Part shown: in pieces, positions 38,287 to 48,134 of the stretch
Numbering within the stretch: the first letter of the stretch is position 1
How the letters are laid out: each line of letters starts with the position of its first letter
DNA from: Paraburkholderia edwinii
Lineage (GTDB): Bacteria > Pseudomonadota > Gammaproteobacteria > Burkholderiales > Burkholderiaceae
Reading direction: 5' to 3'
DNA length: 64,000 nucleotides
Assembly (NCBI RefSeq): GCF_019428685.1
Contig: NZ_CP080095.1
Location: 992,001 to 1,056,000 of the forward strand
Notes under the pieces: model-generated
The model's database searches: none
The model's input: the letters and a program-made list of their open reading frames with translations, nothing else
Told to the model about the DNA's origin: nothing
Program-made: the position numbers and the translations under genes

Positions 38287-38898
38287 ATGAAACTCATCGG
38301 TTCACTGACGAGCCCGTTTGTCCGCAAAGCGCGGATTGTGCTCGCAGAAAAAAAGATCGACTACAAACTGGTGCTCGAGAACCCGTGGTCGGATGAGACG
38401 ACTATCCACACGTTCAACCCGATCGGCAAGGTGCCATGCCTCGTGATGGAAGACGGCGAGGCCGTCTTCGATTCGCGCGTGATCTGCGAATACGTCGATA
38501 CGCTGTCGCCGGTCGGCAAACTGATTCCGCAACAGGGGCGCGAGCGCATCGAAGTGCGCTGCTGGGAGGCGCTCGCGGACGGCATCATGGACGCCGCCGT
38601 GCTTGCGCGGCTCGAAGGCGTGTTGCGCACGCCGGATCAGCGTAGCGAGAACTGGGTCGAGCGGCAGCGCCGCAAGGTCGACGAGGGTCTCGTCGCGATG
38701 TCGCAAGGCCTGGGAAGCAAGCCGTGGTGCACCGGTAATCACTACACGCTGGCCGATATCTCGGTGGGCTGCGCGCTCAGCTATATCGACTTCAGAATGC
38801 CGGCGCTGAACTGGCGCGAGCTGCATCCGAATCTGGACAAGCACTACCAGAAGCTGTCGCAGCGGCAGTCGTTCATCGACACGGTGCTGACGGAGTAA
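38287..38898 (+). CDS. Glutathione S-transferase family protein (YibF-like)
   Basis: A 203-residue protein with an N-terminal thioredoxin-like GST domain (GSLTSPFVRKARIVLAEK, then NPIGKVPCLVMEDG and the glutathione-binding FDSRVICEY) and an all-helical C-terminal domain. It resembles E. coli YibF, whose activity is poorly defined. The start is the Met before KLIGS, about 10 bases after AGAGGCAGAAG. It is divergent from pepP. Confidence 0.9.
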   Translation: MKLIGSLTSPFVRKARIVLAEKKIDYKLVLENPWSDETTIHTFNPIGKVPCLVMEDGEAVFDSRVICEYVDTLSPVGKLIPQQGRERIEVRCWEALADGIMDAAVLARLEGVLRTPDQRSENWVERQRRKVDEGLVAMSQGLGSKPWCTGNHYTLADISVGCALSYIDFRMPALNWRELHPNLDKHYQKLSQRQSFIDTVLTE

Positions 38899-38952
38899 GG
38901 ACCAAAGAAGCGGCGGCTGCGTCGATAAACGCACGCACGCCGCCTTCTGCTG

Positions 38953-40563
38953 TCAAGCCGCAACGCTCGACACTTCCGGCGTGAACGAATCGCTGGTCGC
39001 GACCGGCCACCATTTCTCATACAGCGTGTAGCGGTAGGTGCCGTTGAGCAGATCGTTCGGCTCGAGGTACTTCAGTAGATCGCACATCAGCCGCACCTCA
39101 TACGACGACACGCGCCGCACGATATGATGCGGCCGCAAATCCGCCGGATGCCGCAGCCCGGCGGCCTGCACGATTTCCTTGAGCGCATGCAGCGTGTTGT
39201 GGTGATAGTTGAACACGCGATCGGACTTGTCGGACACGATCAGCGCGCGCTGGCGCACCGGGTCTTGCGTCGCGACGCCGGTCGGGCAGCGTCCGGTATG
39301 GCAGGTTTGCGCCTGGATGCAGCCGACCGCGAACATAAAGCCGCGCGCCGCGTTGACCCAGTCCGCGCCGATCGCGAGCGTCTTCGCGATATCGAACGCG
39401 GTAATCATCTTGCCGCTCGCGCCGATGCGAATCTTGTGGCGCAGCCCGATGCCGACGAGCGTATTGCGCACGAGCAGCAGCCCTTCCTGCAGCGGCACGC
39501 CGATATGATCGGTGAACTCGAGCGGTGCCGCGCCCGTGCCGCCTTCCGCGCCGTCGACCACGATAAAGTCCGGCAGGATGCCCGTTTCCAGCATCGCCTT
39601 CGCGATACCGAAGAATTCCCATGGATGCCCGATGCACAGCTTGAAGCCGGTCGGCTTGCCGCCGGACAGCGTGCGCAGTTGTTCGACGAATTCGAGCAGC
39701 TCGCGCGGCGTCGAGAACTCCGAGTGCGAGGCCGGCGACACGCAGTCGCGGCCCATCGGCACGCCGCGCGTCTCAGCGATTTCCGGCGTGATCTTCGCGG
39801 CCGGCAGCACGCCGCCGTGGCCCGGCTTCGCGCCTTGCGACAGCTTGATCTCGATCATCTTCACCTGCGGGTCGCGTGCCTGCTTCGCGAACTTGTCCGG
39901 GTTGAAGGTGCCGTCGTCGTTCCGGCAGCCGAAGTAACCCGACGCGATCTCCCAGATGATGTCGCCGCCGTGCTCGCGGTGATACTTCGACATCGAGCCT
40001 TCACCGGTGTCGTGCGCGAAGCCGCCTTTCTTCGCGCCGAGATTGAGCGCGCGAATCGCGTTCGCCGACAGCGAGCCGAAGCTCATCGCCGACACATTGA
40101 AGATCGACATCGAATACGGCTGCTCACGCCCTTCGCCGACCGTGATGCGGAAGTCGTGATCGTCGAGCTGCGTCGGCGCGAGCGAGTGGCTGATCCATTC
40201 GTGGCCGACCGCTTTCACATCGACTTCGGTGCCGTAAGGGCGGCTGTCGGTTTCGTTCTTCGCGCGCTGATAGACGATGCTGCGCTGCACGCGCGAAAAC
40301 GGCTTTTCATCGGTGTCGCCTTCGACGAAATACTGGCGGATCTCGGGCCGGATGAATTCGAACAGGAAGCGGAAATGTCCCCACAGCGGATAGTTGCGCA
40401 GGATCGCGTGCCGTTTTTGCGTGAGATCCCATGCGCCAAGCGCAACGAACAGCGCGGGCACGACAAGCCAGAACCACGAGATAAGCGACACGGCCGCGAG
40501 CGCCGCGCAGGTCGCGGTGACAAGCACCGCGCACCACATCGCCAGATAACGTCGAGAAAACAT
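38953..40563 (-). CDS. FMN-binding glutamate synthase-like membrane protein
   Basis: The 536-residue protein corresponds to the central FMN domain of glutamate synthase large subunit, without the amidotransferase and C-terminal beta-helix domains. It has the 3Fe-4S cysteine pattern CIQAQTCHTGRCPTGVATQ and the barrel segments SQGAKPGHGG and VDGAEGGTGAAP. The N-terminus adds two hydrophobic helices (about residues 5-20 and 24-45), predicting a membrane anchor. The physiological electron donor and product are unknown for this class. It is convergent with the GST gene; mnmA lies upstream. Confidence 0.88.
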   Translation of the reverse strand: MFSRRYLAMWCAVLVTATCAALAAVSLISWFWLVVPALFVALGAWDLTQKRHAILRNYPLWGHFRFLFEFIRPEIRQYFVEGDTDEKPFSRVQRSIVYQRAKNETDSRPYGTEVDVKAVGHEWISHSLAPTQLDDHDFRITVGEGREQPYSMSIFNVSAMSFGSLSANAIRALNLGAKKGGFAHDTGEGSMSKYHREHGGDIIWEIASGYFGCRNDDGTFNPDKFAKQARDPQVKMIEIKLSQGAKPGHGGVLPAAKITPEIAETRGVPMGRDCVSPASHSEFSTPRELLEFVEQLRTLSGGKPTGFKLCIGHPWEFFGIAKAMLETGILPDFIVVDGAEGGTGAAPLEFTDHIGVPLQEGLLLVRNTLVGIGLRHKIRIGASGKMITAFDIAKTLAIGADWVNAARGFMFAVGCIQAQTCHTGRCPTGVATQDPVRQRALIVSDKSDRVFNYHHNTLHALKEIVQAAGLRHPADLRPHHIVRRVSSYEVRLMCDLLKYLEPNDLLNGTYRYTLYEKWWPVATSDSFTPEVSSVAA

Positions 40564-40653
40564 GGGGACTCCGTTGCTATGAATGCGCCGCGGCGGGATC
40601 GTTCGTCGCCATGCGAACGGAATCCGCTGCGGGGGTGAGGGCGTGGAGCGTGG

Positions 40654-41853
40654 TCAGCGCGCGGCAAGCGCCGCGTCGCGCGGCGCTTGCGTGGCAGGCT
40701 GAGGCTGCGCGGTTACCGCGTGTTCGATGATGCCGCCGCCAAGACAGATGTCGCCATCGTAGAGCACGGCGGATTGCCCCGGTGTGACAGCCCATTGCGC
40801 ATCGTCGAAGTGCAGCGAGAAGAGAGCTTGTTGCGCGCTGTGCTGCGAACCTTGCTGCGAAGAACCTTGCGCTGCGCTTGGCGACACGCCGACGCGCGAG
40901 AACGTGCACGCCGCATCGGCTTGCCGGTAACGCGTTTTCGCGCCGCACGCGAAGCCTTCGGCCGGCGGCTCGCCCGCGACCCAGCTCGTATTGCCGGCGA
41001 CGAGCGTTTCGCTGAGCAGCCACGGATGGTCGTGCCCCTGCGCGACGAAGAGCGTGTTGGTCGGAATATCCTTGCCCGCGACGAACCACGGTTCGCCGCT
41101 GCCGTCCTTGCTGCCGCCCAGACCAATGCCCTTGCGCTGGCCGAACGTATAGAACGCAAGGCCGATATGCTCGCCGACGAGCTTGCCGTCGGTCGTTTTC
41201 ATCGGACCGGGCTTCGTCGGCAGATAACGGTTCAGGAAGTCGCGGAACGGCCGCTCGCCGATAAAGCAGATGCCGGTCGAATCCTTCTTCTTCGCGTTCG
41301 GCAGGCCGATCTGTTCAGCGATCTCGCGCACCTTCGTTTTCGGAATTTCGCCGAGCGGAAACAGCGTCTTCGACAGTTGCGCCTGGTTCAACCGGTGCAG
41401 GAAGTACGACTGGTCCTTCGTATGGTCTTTCGCCTTCAGCAGTTCGAAACGGCCGTCGATTTCGCGCACGCGCGCGTAGTGCCCCGTCGCGATGGTTTCC
41501 GCGCCGAGCGACATCGCGTGATCGAGGAATGCCTTGAACTTGATTTCGGCGTTGCACAGCACGTCCGGATTCGGTGTGCGGCCGGCCGAGTATTCGCGCA
41601 GGAATTCGGCGAAAACACGGTCTTTGTATTCGGCGGCAAAGTTGACCGCCTCGACGTCGATGCCGATCAGGTCGGCCACCGATACGACGTCGATCCAGTC
41701 CTCTCGCGTCGAACAGTATTCGCTGTCGTCGTCGTCTTCCCAGTTCTTCATGAAAAGGCCGACCACGTCGTAGCCCTGTTCCTTCAGCAGCCACGCAGTG
41801 ACCGACGAATCGACGCCGCCCGACATGCCTACTACGACTTTCTGCTTGCTCAT
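40654..41853 (-). CDS. mnmA: tRNA-specific 2-thiouridylase MnmA
   Basis: MnmA thiolates U34 of tRNA-Glu, -Gln and -Lys. The 399-residue protein has the PP-loop SGGVDSS (residues 11-17), the catalytic cysteine in [12 protein letters not shown] and the persulfide cysteine in [11 protein letters not shown]. Near the C-terminus, between RYRQ and LFSLHFDD, it carries a Ser/Gln-rich low-complexity insertion ([17 protein letters not shown]). The nudJ stop lies 22 bp upstream; mnmA next to nudJ is also seen in E. coli. Confidence 0.97.
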   Translation of the reverse strand: MSKQKVVVGMSGGVDSSVTAWLLKEQGYDVVGLFMKNWEDDDDSEYCSTREDWIDVVSVADLIGIDVEAVNFAAEYKDRVFAEFLREYSAGRTPNPDVLCNAEIKFKAFLDHAMSLGAETIATGHYARVREIDGRFELLKAKDHTKDQSYFLHRLNQAQLSKTLFPLGEIPKTKVREIAEQIGLPNAKKKDSTGICFIGERPFRDFLNRYLPTKPGPMKTTDGKLVGEHIGLAFYTFGQRKGIGLGGSKDGSGEPWFVAGKDIPTNTLFVAQGHDHPWLLSETLVAGNTSWVAGEPPAEGFACGAKTRYRQADAACTFSRVGVSPSAAQGSSQQGSQHSAQQALFSLHFDDAQWAVTPGQSAVLYDGDICLGGGIIEHAVTAQPQPATQAPRDAALAAR

Positions 41854-41875
41854 CTCTTTGTGCCTGCTGCTTTCT

Positions 41876-42352
41876 TTATCGGGGAGGCCCGACCGAATGC
41901 GTGTGCACGAAGTCGAGCGGGAAACGCTTGCCCGCGAGGTAATCGTCGATGCAGCGCATGACGAGCGGCGTGCGATGCCGTTCGGTACATGCGCGCAGCT
42001 CGTCGGCGGTCATCCACAGCGTGCGGACGATGTCGGGGTCGAGTGCGCGATCGGTGACGGCGCCTGCCGACCCGCAGAACGTGAAGCGCAGGTACGTCGT
42101 GCCATCGCTGTCCGGGCGCGCCCAATGCGTCATATAGACGCCGATCAGCGCCTCGGGCGTGAACGGATGCGCGGTTTCCTCGAGGGTCTCGCGAACCACC
42201 GCTTCGGCGAGTGTTTCGCCCGTTTCGAGGTGGCCGGCCGGCTGATTGAGCCGCAGCCCGGCGGACGTATGTTCCTCGACGACGAGAAAGCGCCCGTCGC
42301 GTTCGACGACGGCCGCGACCGTCACATGCGGAGCCCAGGTTTCCGGTTTCAT
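41876..42352 (-). CDS. nudJ: Nudix hydrolase, NudJ-like
   Basis: A 158-residue Nudix protein resembling E. coli NudJ (YmfB), a phosphatase acting on thiamin-pyrophosphate intermediates and nucleotides. The Nudix box [20 protein letters not shown] is present, with Ala in place of the final glycine of the consensus. The start is the Met before [12 protein letters not shown]; 33 upstream codons are not conserved. It is the first gene of the pair with mnmA and divergent from pntAA. Confidence 0.88.
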   Translation of the reverse strand: MKPETWAPHVTVAAVVERDGRFLVVEEHTSAGLRLNQPAGHLETGETLAEAVVRETLEETAHPFTPEALIGVYMTHWARPDSDGTTYLRFTFCGSAGAVTDRALDPDIVRTLWMTADELRACTERHRTPLVMRCIDDYLAGKRFPLDFVHTHSVGPPR

Positions 42353-42626
42353 GGGCCGACATTTTACCGTTTCTGAGGTTTCGCCGCCCAACCGGTGCGC
42401 GGACTTGCGAGCGCCGGCGAATGGCGGGTGAGGGCCGCCGCAGGCCTGCAAGGGCCTCGCGCGGGCGCGTGAAGACCTGTGGCTTTCCCCTACGCCCTAT
42501 CAGCCGACAAATTTAATGCGCGCGCTGGGGATTCGGTTAAAGTGACACAGTAGCCGATGCATTGAGCAAGCCGGCGAGCCCTCGTCGGCAAGTCCGTCAA
42601 ACAAGAAGGTCGAGGAGGAGTTCACG

Positions 42627-43778
42627 ATGCACATCGGAGTGCCAGCCGAGACGCGCGCCTACGAAACCCGCGTCGCCGCGACGCCCGAGACGGTCAAAAA
42701 GTACGTGTCGCAGGGCCATCGCGTGACGGTACAAAGCGGCGCCGGCGTGCCCGCCAGCTTTCCGGACGACGCATTTTCCGCTGTCGGCGCCGAAATTGCC
42801 GATGCGGCCACTGCCTTCGCCGCCGATCTCGTTCTCAAAGTCCAGTCGCCCACCGAAGCCGAGCTGCCGCTGATCAAGCGCGGCGCGACGCTGGTCGGCA
42901 TGCTCGATCCGTTCAACGCGGAGAATGCCGCGCGCCTTGCCTCAACGGGCGTCACCGCCTTCGCGCTCGAAGCCGCGCCGCGCACGACGCGCGCGCAAAG
43001 CCTCGACGTGCTGTCGTCGCAGGCGAATATTGCCGGTTACAAGGCGGTGCTGCTTGCCGCGGATCTCTATCCGCGCTTCATGCCGATGCTGATGACCGCG
43101 GCCGGCACCGTGAAGGCGGCGCGCGTGCTGATACTCGGCGCGGGCGTCGCGGGCCTGCAGGCCATTGCGACCGCGAAGCGCCTTGGCGCCGTGATCGAAG
43201 CATCCGATGTGCGGCCCGCGGTGAAAGAGCAGATCGAATCGCTCGGCGCGAAATTTCTCGATGTGCCCTACGAAACCGATGAGGAACGCGAAGCGGCCGA
43301 AGGCGTCGGCGGCTACGCGCGGCCGATGCCGCCGTCGTGGCTCACGCGCCAGGCGGCGCTCGTTCACGAACGCGCGCGGCAGGCCGACATCGTGATCACG
43401 ACAGCCCTGATTCCGGGACGCGCGGCGCCGACGCTGATTTCGACGGACACCGTGCAGTCGATGAAGCCCGGCTCCGTGCTGATCGACCTCGCGGCGGGAC
43501 GTGGCGCGGAAGTCGAAGGCGAGGCAGGACGACGCGGCGGCAACTGCCCGCTGACCGAAGCGGACCAGGTTGTCGTCAAGCATGGCGTGACGCTTGTCGG
43601 TTACACGAACCTCGCATCGATGGTGCCTGCGGACGCGTCGTCGCTGTACGCGCGCAACCTGCTCGACTTCCTGAAGCTGATCGTCACGAAGGAAGGCGCG
43701 CTCAACATCGATCTTGCCGACGATATCGTCGCGGCCACGCTGCTCGTGCGCGACGGCGCGGTCGTGCGCGCAGCCTGA
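42627..43778 (+). CDS. pntAA: NAD(P) transhydrogenase subunit alpha part 1 (domain I)
   Basis: This is the soluble NAD(H)-binding domain of proton-pumping transhydrogenase, 383 residues. It has the N-terminal MHIGVPAETRAYETRVAATP, the Rossmann motif LILGAGVAGLQAIATAKRLG and the downstream DVRPAVKEQIESLGA. The enzyme uses the proton gradient to make NADPH from NADH. Subunit alpha is split into two genes, as in Rhodospirillum-type enzymes. AGGAGGAG precedes the ATG. pntAB and pntB follow in the same operon. Confidence 0.97.
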   Translation: MHIGVPAETRAYETRVAATPETVKKYVSQGHRVTVQSGAGVPASFPDDAFSAVGAEIADAATAFAADLVLKVQSPTEAELPLIKRGATLVGMLDPFNAENAARLASTGVTAFALEAAPRTTRAQSLDVLSSQANIAGYKAVLLAADLYPRFMPMLMTAAGTVKAARVLILGAGVAGLQAIATAKRLGAVIEASDVRPAVKEQIESLGAKFLDVPYETDEEREAAEGVGGYARPMPPSWLTRQAALVHERARQADIVITTALIPGRAAPTLISTDTVQSMKPGSVLIDLAAGRGAEVEGEAGRRGGNCPLTEADQVVVKHGVTLVGYTNLASMVPADASSLYARNLLDFLKLIVTKEGALNIDLADDIVAATLLVRDGAVVRAA

Positions 43779-43890
43779 TCGCGGCCTGATCGCAGCCATC
43801 GGCCCGTAACCGTACAAGTACTGTTCCAGCACCGCAAAACGAACGCTTGAACGCACAAGAACGCTTGAAGACGCACAAGGAGAATCAGCG

Positions 43891-44214
43891 ATGGAAGTCA
43901 TCAACCACACGGTGATCAACCTGATCATTTTCGTGCTGGCGATCTACGTCGGCTATCACGTGGTCTGGAACGTCACGCCCGCGCTGCACACGCCGCTGAT
44001 GGCGGTGACCAACGCGATCTCGGCGATCGTGATTGTCGGCGCGATGCTCGCGGCGGGGCTGACGGTCGGGCCGGGCAAGTTCTTCGGCACGATCGCGGTC
44101 GCGCTCGCGGCCGTCAATGTGTTCGGCGGCTTTCTCGTCACACGGCGCATGCTCGAGATGTTCAGGAAGAAGGAGCCAAAGAAGCTCGCCGCTCCGGGCA
44201 AGGAGGGCGCATAA
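43891..44214 (+). CDS. pntAB: NAD(P) transhydrogenase subunit alpha part 2 (membrane domain)
   Basis: A 107-residue protein made of about three membrane helices, supplying the alpha part of the proton channel domain. It starts after AAGGAG and ends so that the pntB ATG immediately follows its TAA. Its C-terminus is basic ([13 protein letters not shown]). Confidence 0.95.
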   Translation: MEVINHTVINLIIFVLAIYVGYHVVWNVTPALHTPLMAVTNAISAIVIVGAMLAAGLTVGPGKFFGTIAVALAAVNVFGGFLVTRRMLEMFRKKEPKKLAAPGKEGA

Positions 44215-45669
44215 ATGAGCCTGAACGTCGTTACGCTGCTCTACCTCGTTGCGTCGGTGTGCTTCATCCAGGCGTTGAAGGGCCTGTCGAATCCGAAAAG
44301 CGCACGCGCGGGCAATCTGTTCGGCATGGTCGGCATGGCGATCGCGATCGTCACGACCATCGCGCTGATCGTCAAGCAGGCGGCGCTGCTCGGCGCCGAC
44401 TTGCCGCTCGGGCTCGGTCTGCTGTTCGGCGGGCTTGTAGTCGGCGGCGCGATCGGTGCGTTTATCGCCGCGCGTGTCGAGATGACGAAGATGCCGGAAC
44501 TGGTCGCCGCGATGCACTCGCTGATCGGTCTTGCGGCCGTGTGCATCGCCTACGCGGTCGTGTCGGAGCCGGCCGCGTTCGGTCTCACGGCCGAGGGTGC
44601 GCCGTATCCGAACTTCCTGCCGTACGGTAACCGCATCGAGCTCTTTATCGGCACCTTCGTCGGCGCGATCACGTTCTCGGGTTCGGTCATCGCGTTCGGC
44701 AAGCTGTCGGGCAAGTACAAGTTCCGCCTGTTCCAGGGCGCGCCGGTGGTCTACGCGGGCCAGCACACGATCAACCTGCTGCTCGCGCTCGCAATGATCG
44801 GCTTCGGCATCATCTTCTTTCTGACGCAGTCGTGGCTGCCGTTCGTCATCATGACGCTGATCGCGTTCGTGCTCGGCGTGCTGATCATCATTCCGATCGG
44901 CGGCGCCGATATGCCGGTCGTCGTGTCGATGCTGAACTCGTACTCGGGCTGGGCGGCCGCGGGCATCGGTTTCTCGCTGAACAACGCGATGCTGATCATC
45001 GCGGGCTCGCTGGTGGGTTCATCGGGTGCGATTCTGTCTTACATCATGTGCAAGGCGATGAACCGCTCGTTCTTCAATGTGATTCTCGGCGGCTTCGGCG
45101 CGGAACCAGGCGCGGCGGCCGCGGGCGGCGCGCAGGAGCAGCGGCCCGTGAAGTCGGGCTCGGCGGAAGACGCGTCGTTCATGCTCGGCAACGCGGAGAC
45201 GGTGGTGATCGTGCCGGGCTATGGGCTTGCCGTTGCGCGCGCGCAGCATGCGTTAAAGGAGCTGACCGACAAGCTCGTCGAAAAGGGCATCGACGTGCGT
45301 TATGCGATCCACCCGGTTGCGGGCCGCATGCCGGGGCATATGAATGTGCTGCTTGCCGAGGCGGAAGTGCCGTACGACCTCGTCTTCGAGATGGACGACA
45401 TCAACAACGAGTTCGGCCAGACCGATGTCGTGCTCGTGCTCGGCGCGAACGACGTGGTGAATCCGGCGGCCAAGAACGATCCGAAGTCGCCGATCGCGGG
45501 CATGCCGATCATCGAGGCGTACAAGGCGCGCACCGTGATCGTCAACAAGCGCTCGATGGCGGCCGGCTACGCGGGCCTCGACAACGATCTCTTCTACATG
45601 GACAAGACGATGATGGTCTTCGGCGATGCGAAGAAGGTGATCGAGGATATGGTGAAGTCGGTCGAGTGA
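44215..45669 (+). CDS. pntB: NAD(P) transhydrogenase subunit beta
   Basis: The 484-residue beta subunit has eight to nine membrane helices and a C-terminal NADP(H)-binding domain III (VVIVPGYGLAVARAQHALKE and HPVAGRMPGHMNVLLAEA). It completes the three-gene pnt operon. It starts directly after the pntAB stop; the GGAGGGCG upstream can serve as the ribosome binding site. Confidence 0.97.
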   Translation: MSLNVVTLLYLVASVCFIQALKGLSNPKSARAGNLFGMVGMAIAIVTTIALIVKQAALLGADLPLGLGLLFGGLVVGGAIGAFIAARVEMTKMPELVAAMHSLIGLAAVCIAYAVVSEPAAFGLTAEGAPYPNFLPYGNRIELFIGTFVGAITFSGSVIAFGKLSGKYKFRLFQGAPVVYAGQHTINLLLALAMIGFGIIFFLTQSWLPFVIMTLIAFVLGVLIIIPIGGADMPVVVSMLNSYSGWAAAGIGFSLNNAMLIIAGSLVGSSGAILSYIMCKAMNRSFFNVILGGFGAEPGAAAAGGAQEQRPVKSGSAEDASFMLGNAETVVIVPGYGLAVARAQHALKELTDKLVEKGIDVRYAIHPVAGRMPGHMNVLLAEAEVPYDLVFEMDDINNEFGQTDVVLVLGANDVVNPAAKNDPKSPIAGMPIIEAYKARTVIVNKRSMAAGYAGLDNDLFYMDKTMMVFGDAKKVIEDMVKSVE

Positions 45670-45745
45670 GCGATACGGTTCGGTGTGCATCAATCGACCG
45701 GTTGCTGCGGTTGCTGCACACCAACCAGAAGCAGAATCCCCGCAA

Positions 45746-47044
45746 TTACTCCGCGGACGCGGCGGGCTTCTGCTTGACACTGCCGGCGACGAGATCGAAA
45801 CGGAACAGCCGGCATTCGAGCGCGCCGTTGAAAAGCGGCGTCTTCGCCGATTCGCGTAGCCGAAGCTGACCCGGCAGTTTGCGATCGGACGTCAGAACGA
45901 ACGCGTGCCAACCGGTAAAGCGCTGCTTCAACGCATCGCCGAGCGACTGGAAAAACTCGCTGTCCGGCGTATCCGAATGCGTGCGATGAAACCGTTCGTC
46001 ACGATCGTCGCGGTTCTCGCGATCGCGGCTTGGCGCACGAACCTCGCCGCGCGGGCCGCGGCCGCGCACTTCGATGCGCTCGCCGTACGGCGGATTCGCG
46101 ACCAGAATGCCTGCGGCGTCCGTCGGCGGCGTCATGCCGCGCGCGTCGACCTGCTTGAGCGGCAGCCCTGAAAAGCCCGCGCGGTCGAAGTTTGCGCGCG
46201 CCTTTTCAAGCATGTCGCCGGAGATGTCGCTGCCGTAAATTTGCAGGTCACCGCGCCTCGCATCGGCACGCGCGGCGCGTTTGACGTCCTGCGCCGCGAC
46301 CTTCATTGCTTGCCAGACGCTGACGTCGTATTGCTTGAGCTTCTCGAAGCCGAAACGCCGGTCGGCTCCCGGCGCGATGTTCAATGCGACCTGCGCCGCT
46401 TCGGCGAGGAACGTGCCGCTGCCGCACATCGGGTCATAGAGCGGCGTGCCCGGCGTCCAGCCCGTCAGCCGCAGAATGCCGGCGGCGAGGTTCTCGCGCA
46501 GCGGCGCGGCGCCCTTGTCGAGGCGCCAGCCGCGCTTGAAGAGCGGCTCGCCCGATGTGTCGAGATACAGCGTGCATTCGGTGGCGGTGAGAAACGCGAA
46601 CACGCGCACGTCGGGTGCGCCGGTGTCGATGCTCGGCCGCGCGCCGCTGACGTCGCGCAGGCGATCGCAGATCGCGTCCTTGACCCGCAGCGTAGCGAAC
46701 TCGAGGCTGCGCAGCGGCGACTTGATCGCGGTCACGTCGACGCGCAACGTTTCATTCGCCGAAAACCATTGCTCCCAGCGTTGCTCGAGCGCGAGCGCAT
46801 AGACGTCCTGTTCGTTGCGGTACGGCCGCTGCGCGATTTTCAGCAGCACGCGGCTCGCAATACGCGAATGCAGATTGGCGGCCATGCCGGCCGCCCAGCC
46901 GCCGCGAAAGTGCACGCCGCCGGGCACCTGCGCGCCCGCGGTGAACGGCGCGCCGTTCAGATGCTTCGCGGCAATCTCGGCGAGTTCGGCGGCAAGCGCG
47001 GCTTCGAGGCCGCGTGGGCAGGGGACAAAAAAATCGAAAGACAT
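45746..47044 (-). CDS. THUMP-domain 23S rRNA methyltransferase (RlmL-type)
   Basis: A 432-residue class I SAM-dependent RNA methyltransferase. It has an N-terminal ferredoxin-like/THUMP domain (starting FFVPCPRGLEAALAAELA), the SAM motif DPMCGSGTFLAEAA and the catalytic NPPY in LVANPPYGERIE, typical of N2-guanine methylation as by E. coli RlmL. It lacks the RlmK half of the enteric fusion. An Arg/Asp-rich low-complexity insertion of about 35 residues follows NPPYGERIE. It is convergent with pntB. Confidence 0.9.
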   Translation of the reverse strand: MSFDFFVPCPRGLEAALAAELAEIAAKHLNGAPFTAGAQVPGGVHFRGGWAAGMAANLHSRIASRVLLKIAQRPYRNEQDVYALALEQRWEQWFSANETLRVDVTAIKSPLRSLEFATLRVKDAICDRLRDVSGARPSIDTGAPDVRVFAFLTATECTLYLDTSGEPLFKRGWRLDKGAAPLRENLAAGILRLTGWTPGTPLYDPMCGSGTFLAEAAQVALNIAPGADRRFGFEKLKQYDVSVWQAMKVAAQDVKRAARADARRGDLQIYGSDISGDMLEKARANFDRAGFSGLPLKQVDARGMTPPTDAAGILVANPPYGERIEVRGRGPRGEVRAPSRDRENRDDRDERFHRTHSDTPDSEFFQSLGDALKQRFTGWHAFVLTSDRKLPGQLRLRESAKTPLFNGALECRLFRFDLVAGSVKQKPAASAE

Positions 47045-47348
47045 GGAGCGGGCCGCAGGGCGTTGGACGCGGATCGGAACGCGTCGGGCGTGGAGTAAGC
47101 CGCCATTGTACGCGGTCGGGCTCCGGGCTTGGCGAGGCCGTGGCTCTGCGGAAATCGCGTTGTATCGGCGCCGCGCGGGCCGAAGTCGACGGATACGTGA
47201 GCGCCGTGCGGCCGGCGTATCTGCATCGGCGACCGGGCCTCAGTGCTCGCGGTCGCCGCGCCCGAAGTAGAGAAGCATCACCTTGTGCTGAAGCCGGCGG
47301 ATATCCGCACGCCGTGTCGCGTCGGCGATATCCGCTGCTTCAGTTGCT
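47045..47348. other. Intergenic region between pqiC and the rRNA methyltransferase gene
   Basis: This 304-bp GC-rich stretch has no credible gene. Minus-strand frames through it are Arg/Pro-rich, have no family resemblance, and one overlaps the end of pqiC. The hairpin-prone sequence GGCGGATATCC...GGCGATATCCGC (about 47296-47335) lies just after pqiC and may take part in 3'-end formation, but it lacks a T-run. Confidence 0.45.
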
Positions 47349-48134
47349 TCAACTGCCCGCGCCCGCCTTTGGCGGAGCCACTGCCGTCGGCGCCGCCTGC
47401 ACCGACGCCGTCGGACACGCGGGCGTTGCACCCTTCGCCGGATTCGCGGAAAGCGTGCGCACCGCGTCGGCGATTTCGTTCGAAATCTGCTGGACCGCGC
47501 GCTGATGTCCGATGGCGAGCGCATCGTAGCCGGCGACGACCGGTACGCTTGCCACCGTACGGCACGTTAGAAGCGCCTGCGTGCGCACCGCGCGCACGCT
47601 CCAGACGGCATCGATCAGCGCATGCGAACCGGGCCACGACTCGAAGCGCTGCACGTTCACCTTGACCCGATAGACCGGCACGCGGTCCGGATACGGCGTA
47701 CCGAATACGTCGAACGTGCCCAGCTGCCGCGTCAGCGAGTTCGACAGCGCGCGGCGGATTTCATCGCCCGGCAGCGACGCCCAGCGCTCCTCTTCGAGCA
47801 CGCTCACCTGGTTGTTGCTGTTCTGGACGACGAACTGGTTCTTGGCAACCTGCGGCGGCACATCGACCGGCGTCACTTCAATCAGAAACGCCGGATTCGC
47901 GACAGCTGCTGTCGCGGCGGTAGGCGCGGACGTATCGCCGGTGGAGAGCGTGTAGAACCGGCTCGACGGCGACGAGCACGCGGCCAGCGCCAGCGCACAC
48001 AACACGCCGGCCGCGGCCGTCGTCGTAGCCCTGGCCTTGGCTGTAATCGCAACAGCCGCCTCGCCGCCGGAACCGGATCGCGCCGCCGTGCCGCGCGGCG
48101 CACGCAACGAACGGGTGAGCCACGCAAACGTCAT
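47349..48134 (-). CDS. pqiC: PqiC-type outer-membrane lipoprotein
   Basis: A 261-residue lipoprotein of the PqiC/YmbA family that works with the PqiAB envelope-spanning lipid transporter. The lipobox ALALAAC places the acylated cysteine at residue 53, after an unusually long basic N-region, so a later true start is possible although no in-frame Met is seen. The mature start CSSPSSRFYTLS is typical of the family. Its start overlaps the pqiB stop by the ATGA junction. Confidence 0.9.
   Translation of the reverse strand: MTFAWLTRSLRAPRGTAARSGSGGEAAVAITAKARATTTAAAGVLCALALAACSSPSSRFYTLSTGDTSAPTAATAAVANPAFLIEVTPVDVPPQVAKNQFVVQNSNNQVSVLEEERWASLPGDEIRRALSNSLTRQLGTFDVFGTPYPDRVPVYRVKVNVQRFESWPGSHALIDAVWSVRAVRTQALLTCRTVASVPVVAGYDALAIGHQRAVQQISNEIADAVRTLSANPAKGATPACPTASVQAAPTAVAPPKAGAGS

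Noticed and set aside
47240..47524. 94-codon minus-strand Arg-rich frame overlapping the pqiC end
   Set aside because: It overlaps pqiC in another frame, has no ribosome binding site and no family resemblance.
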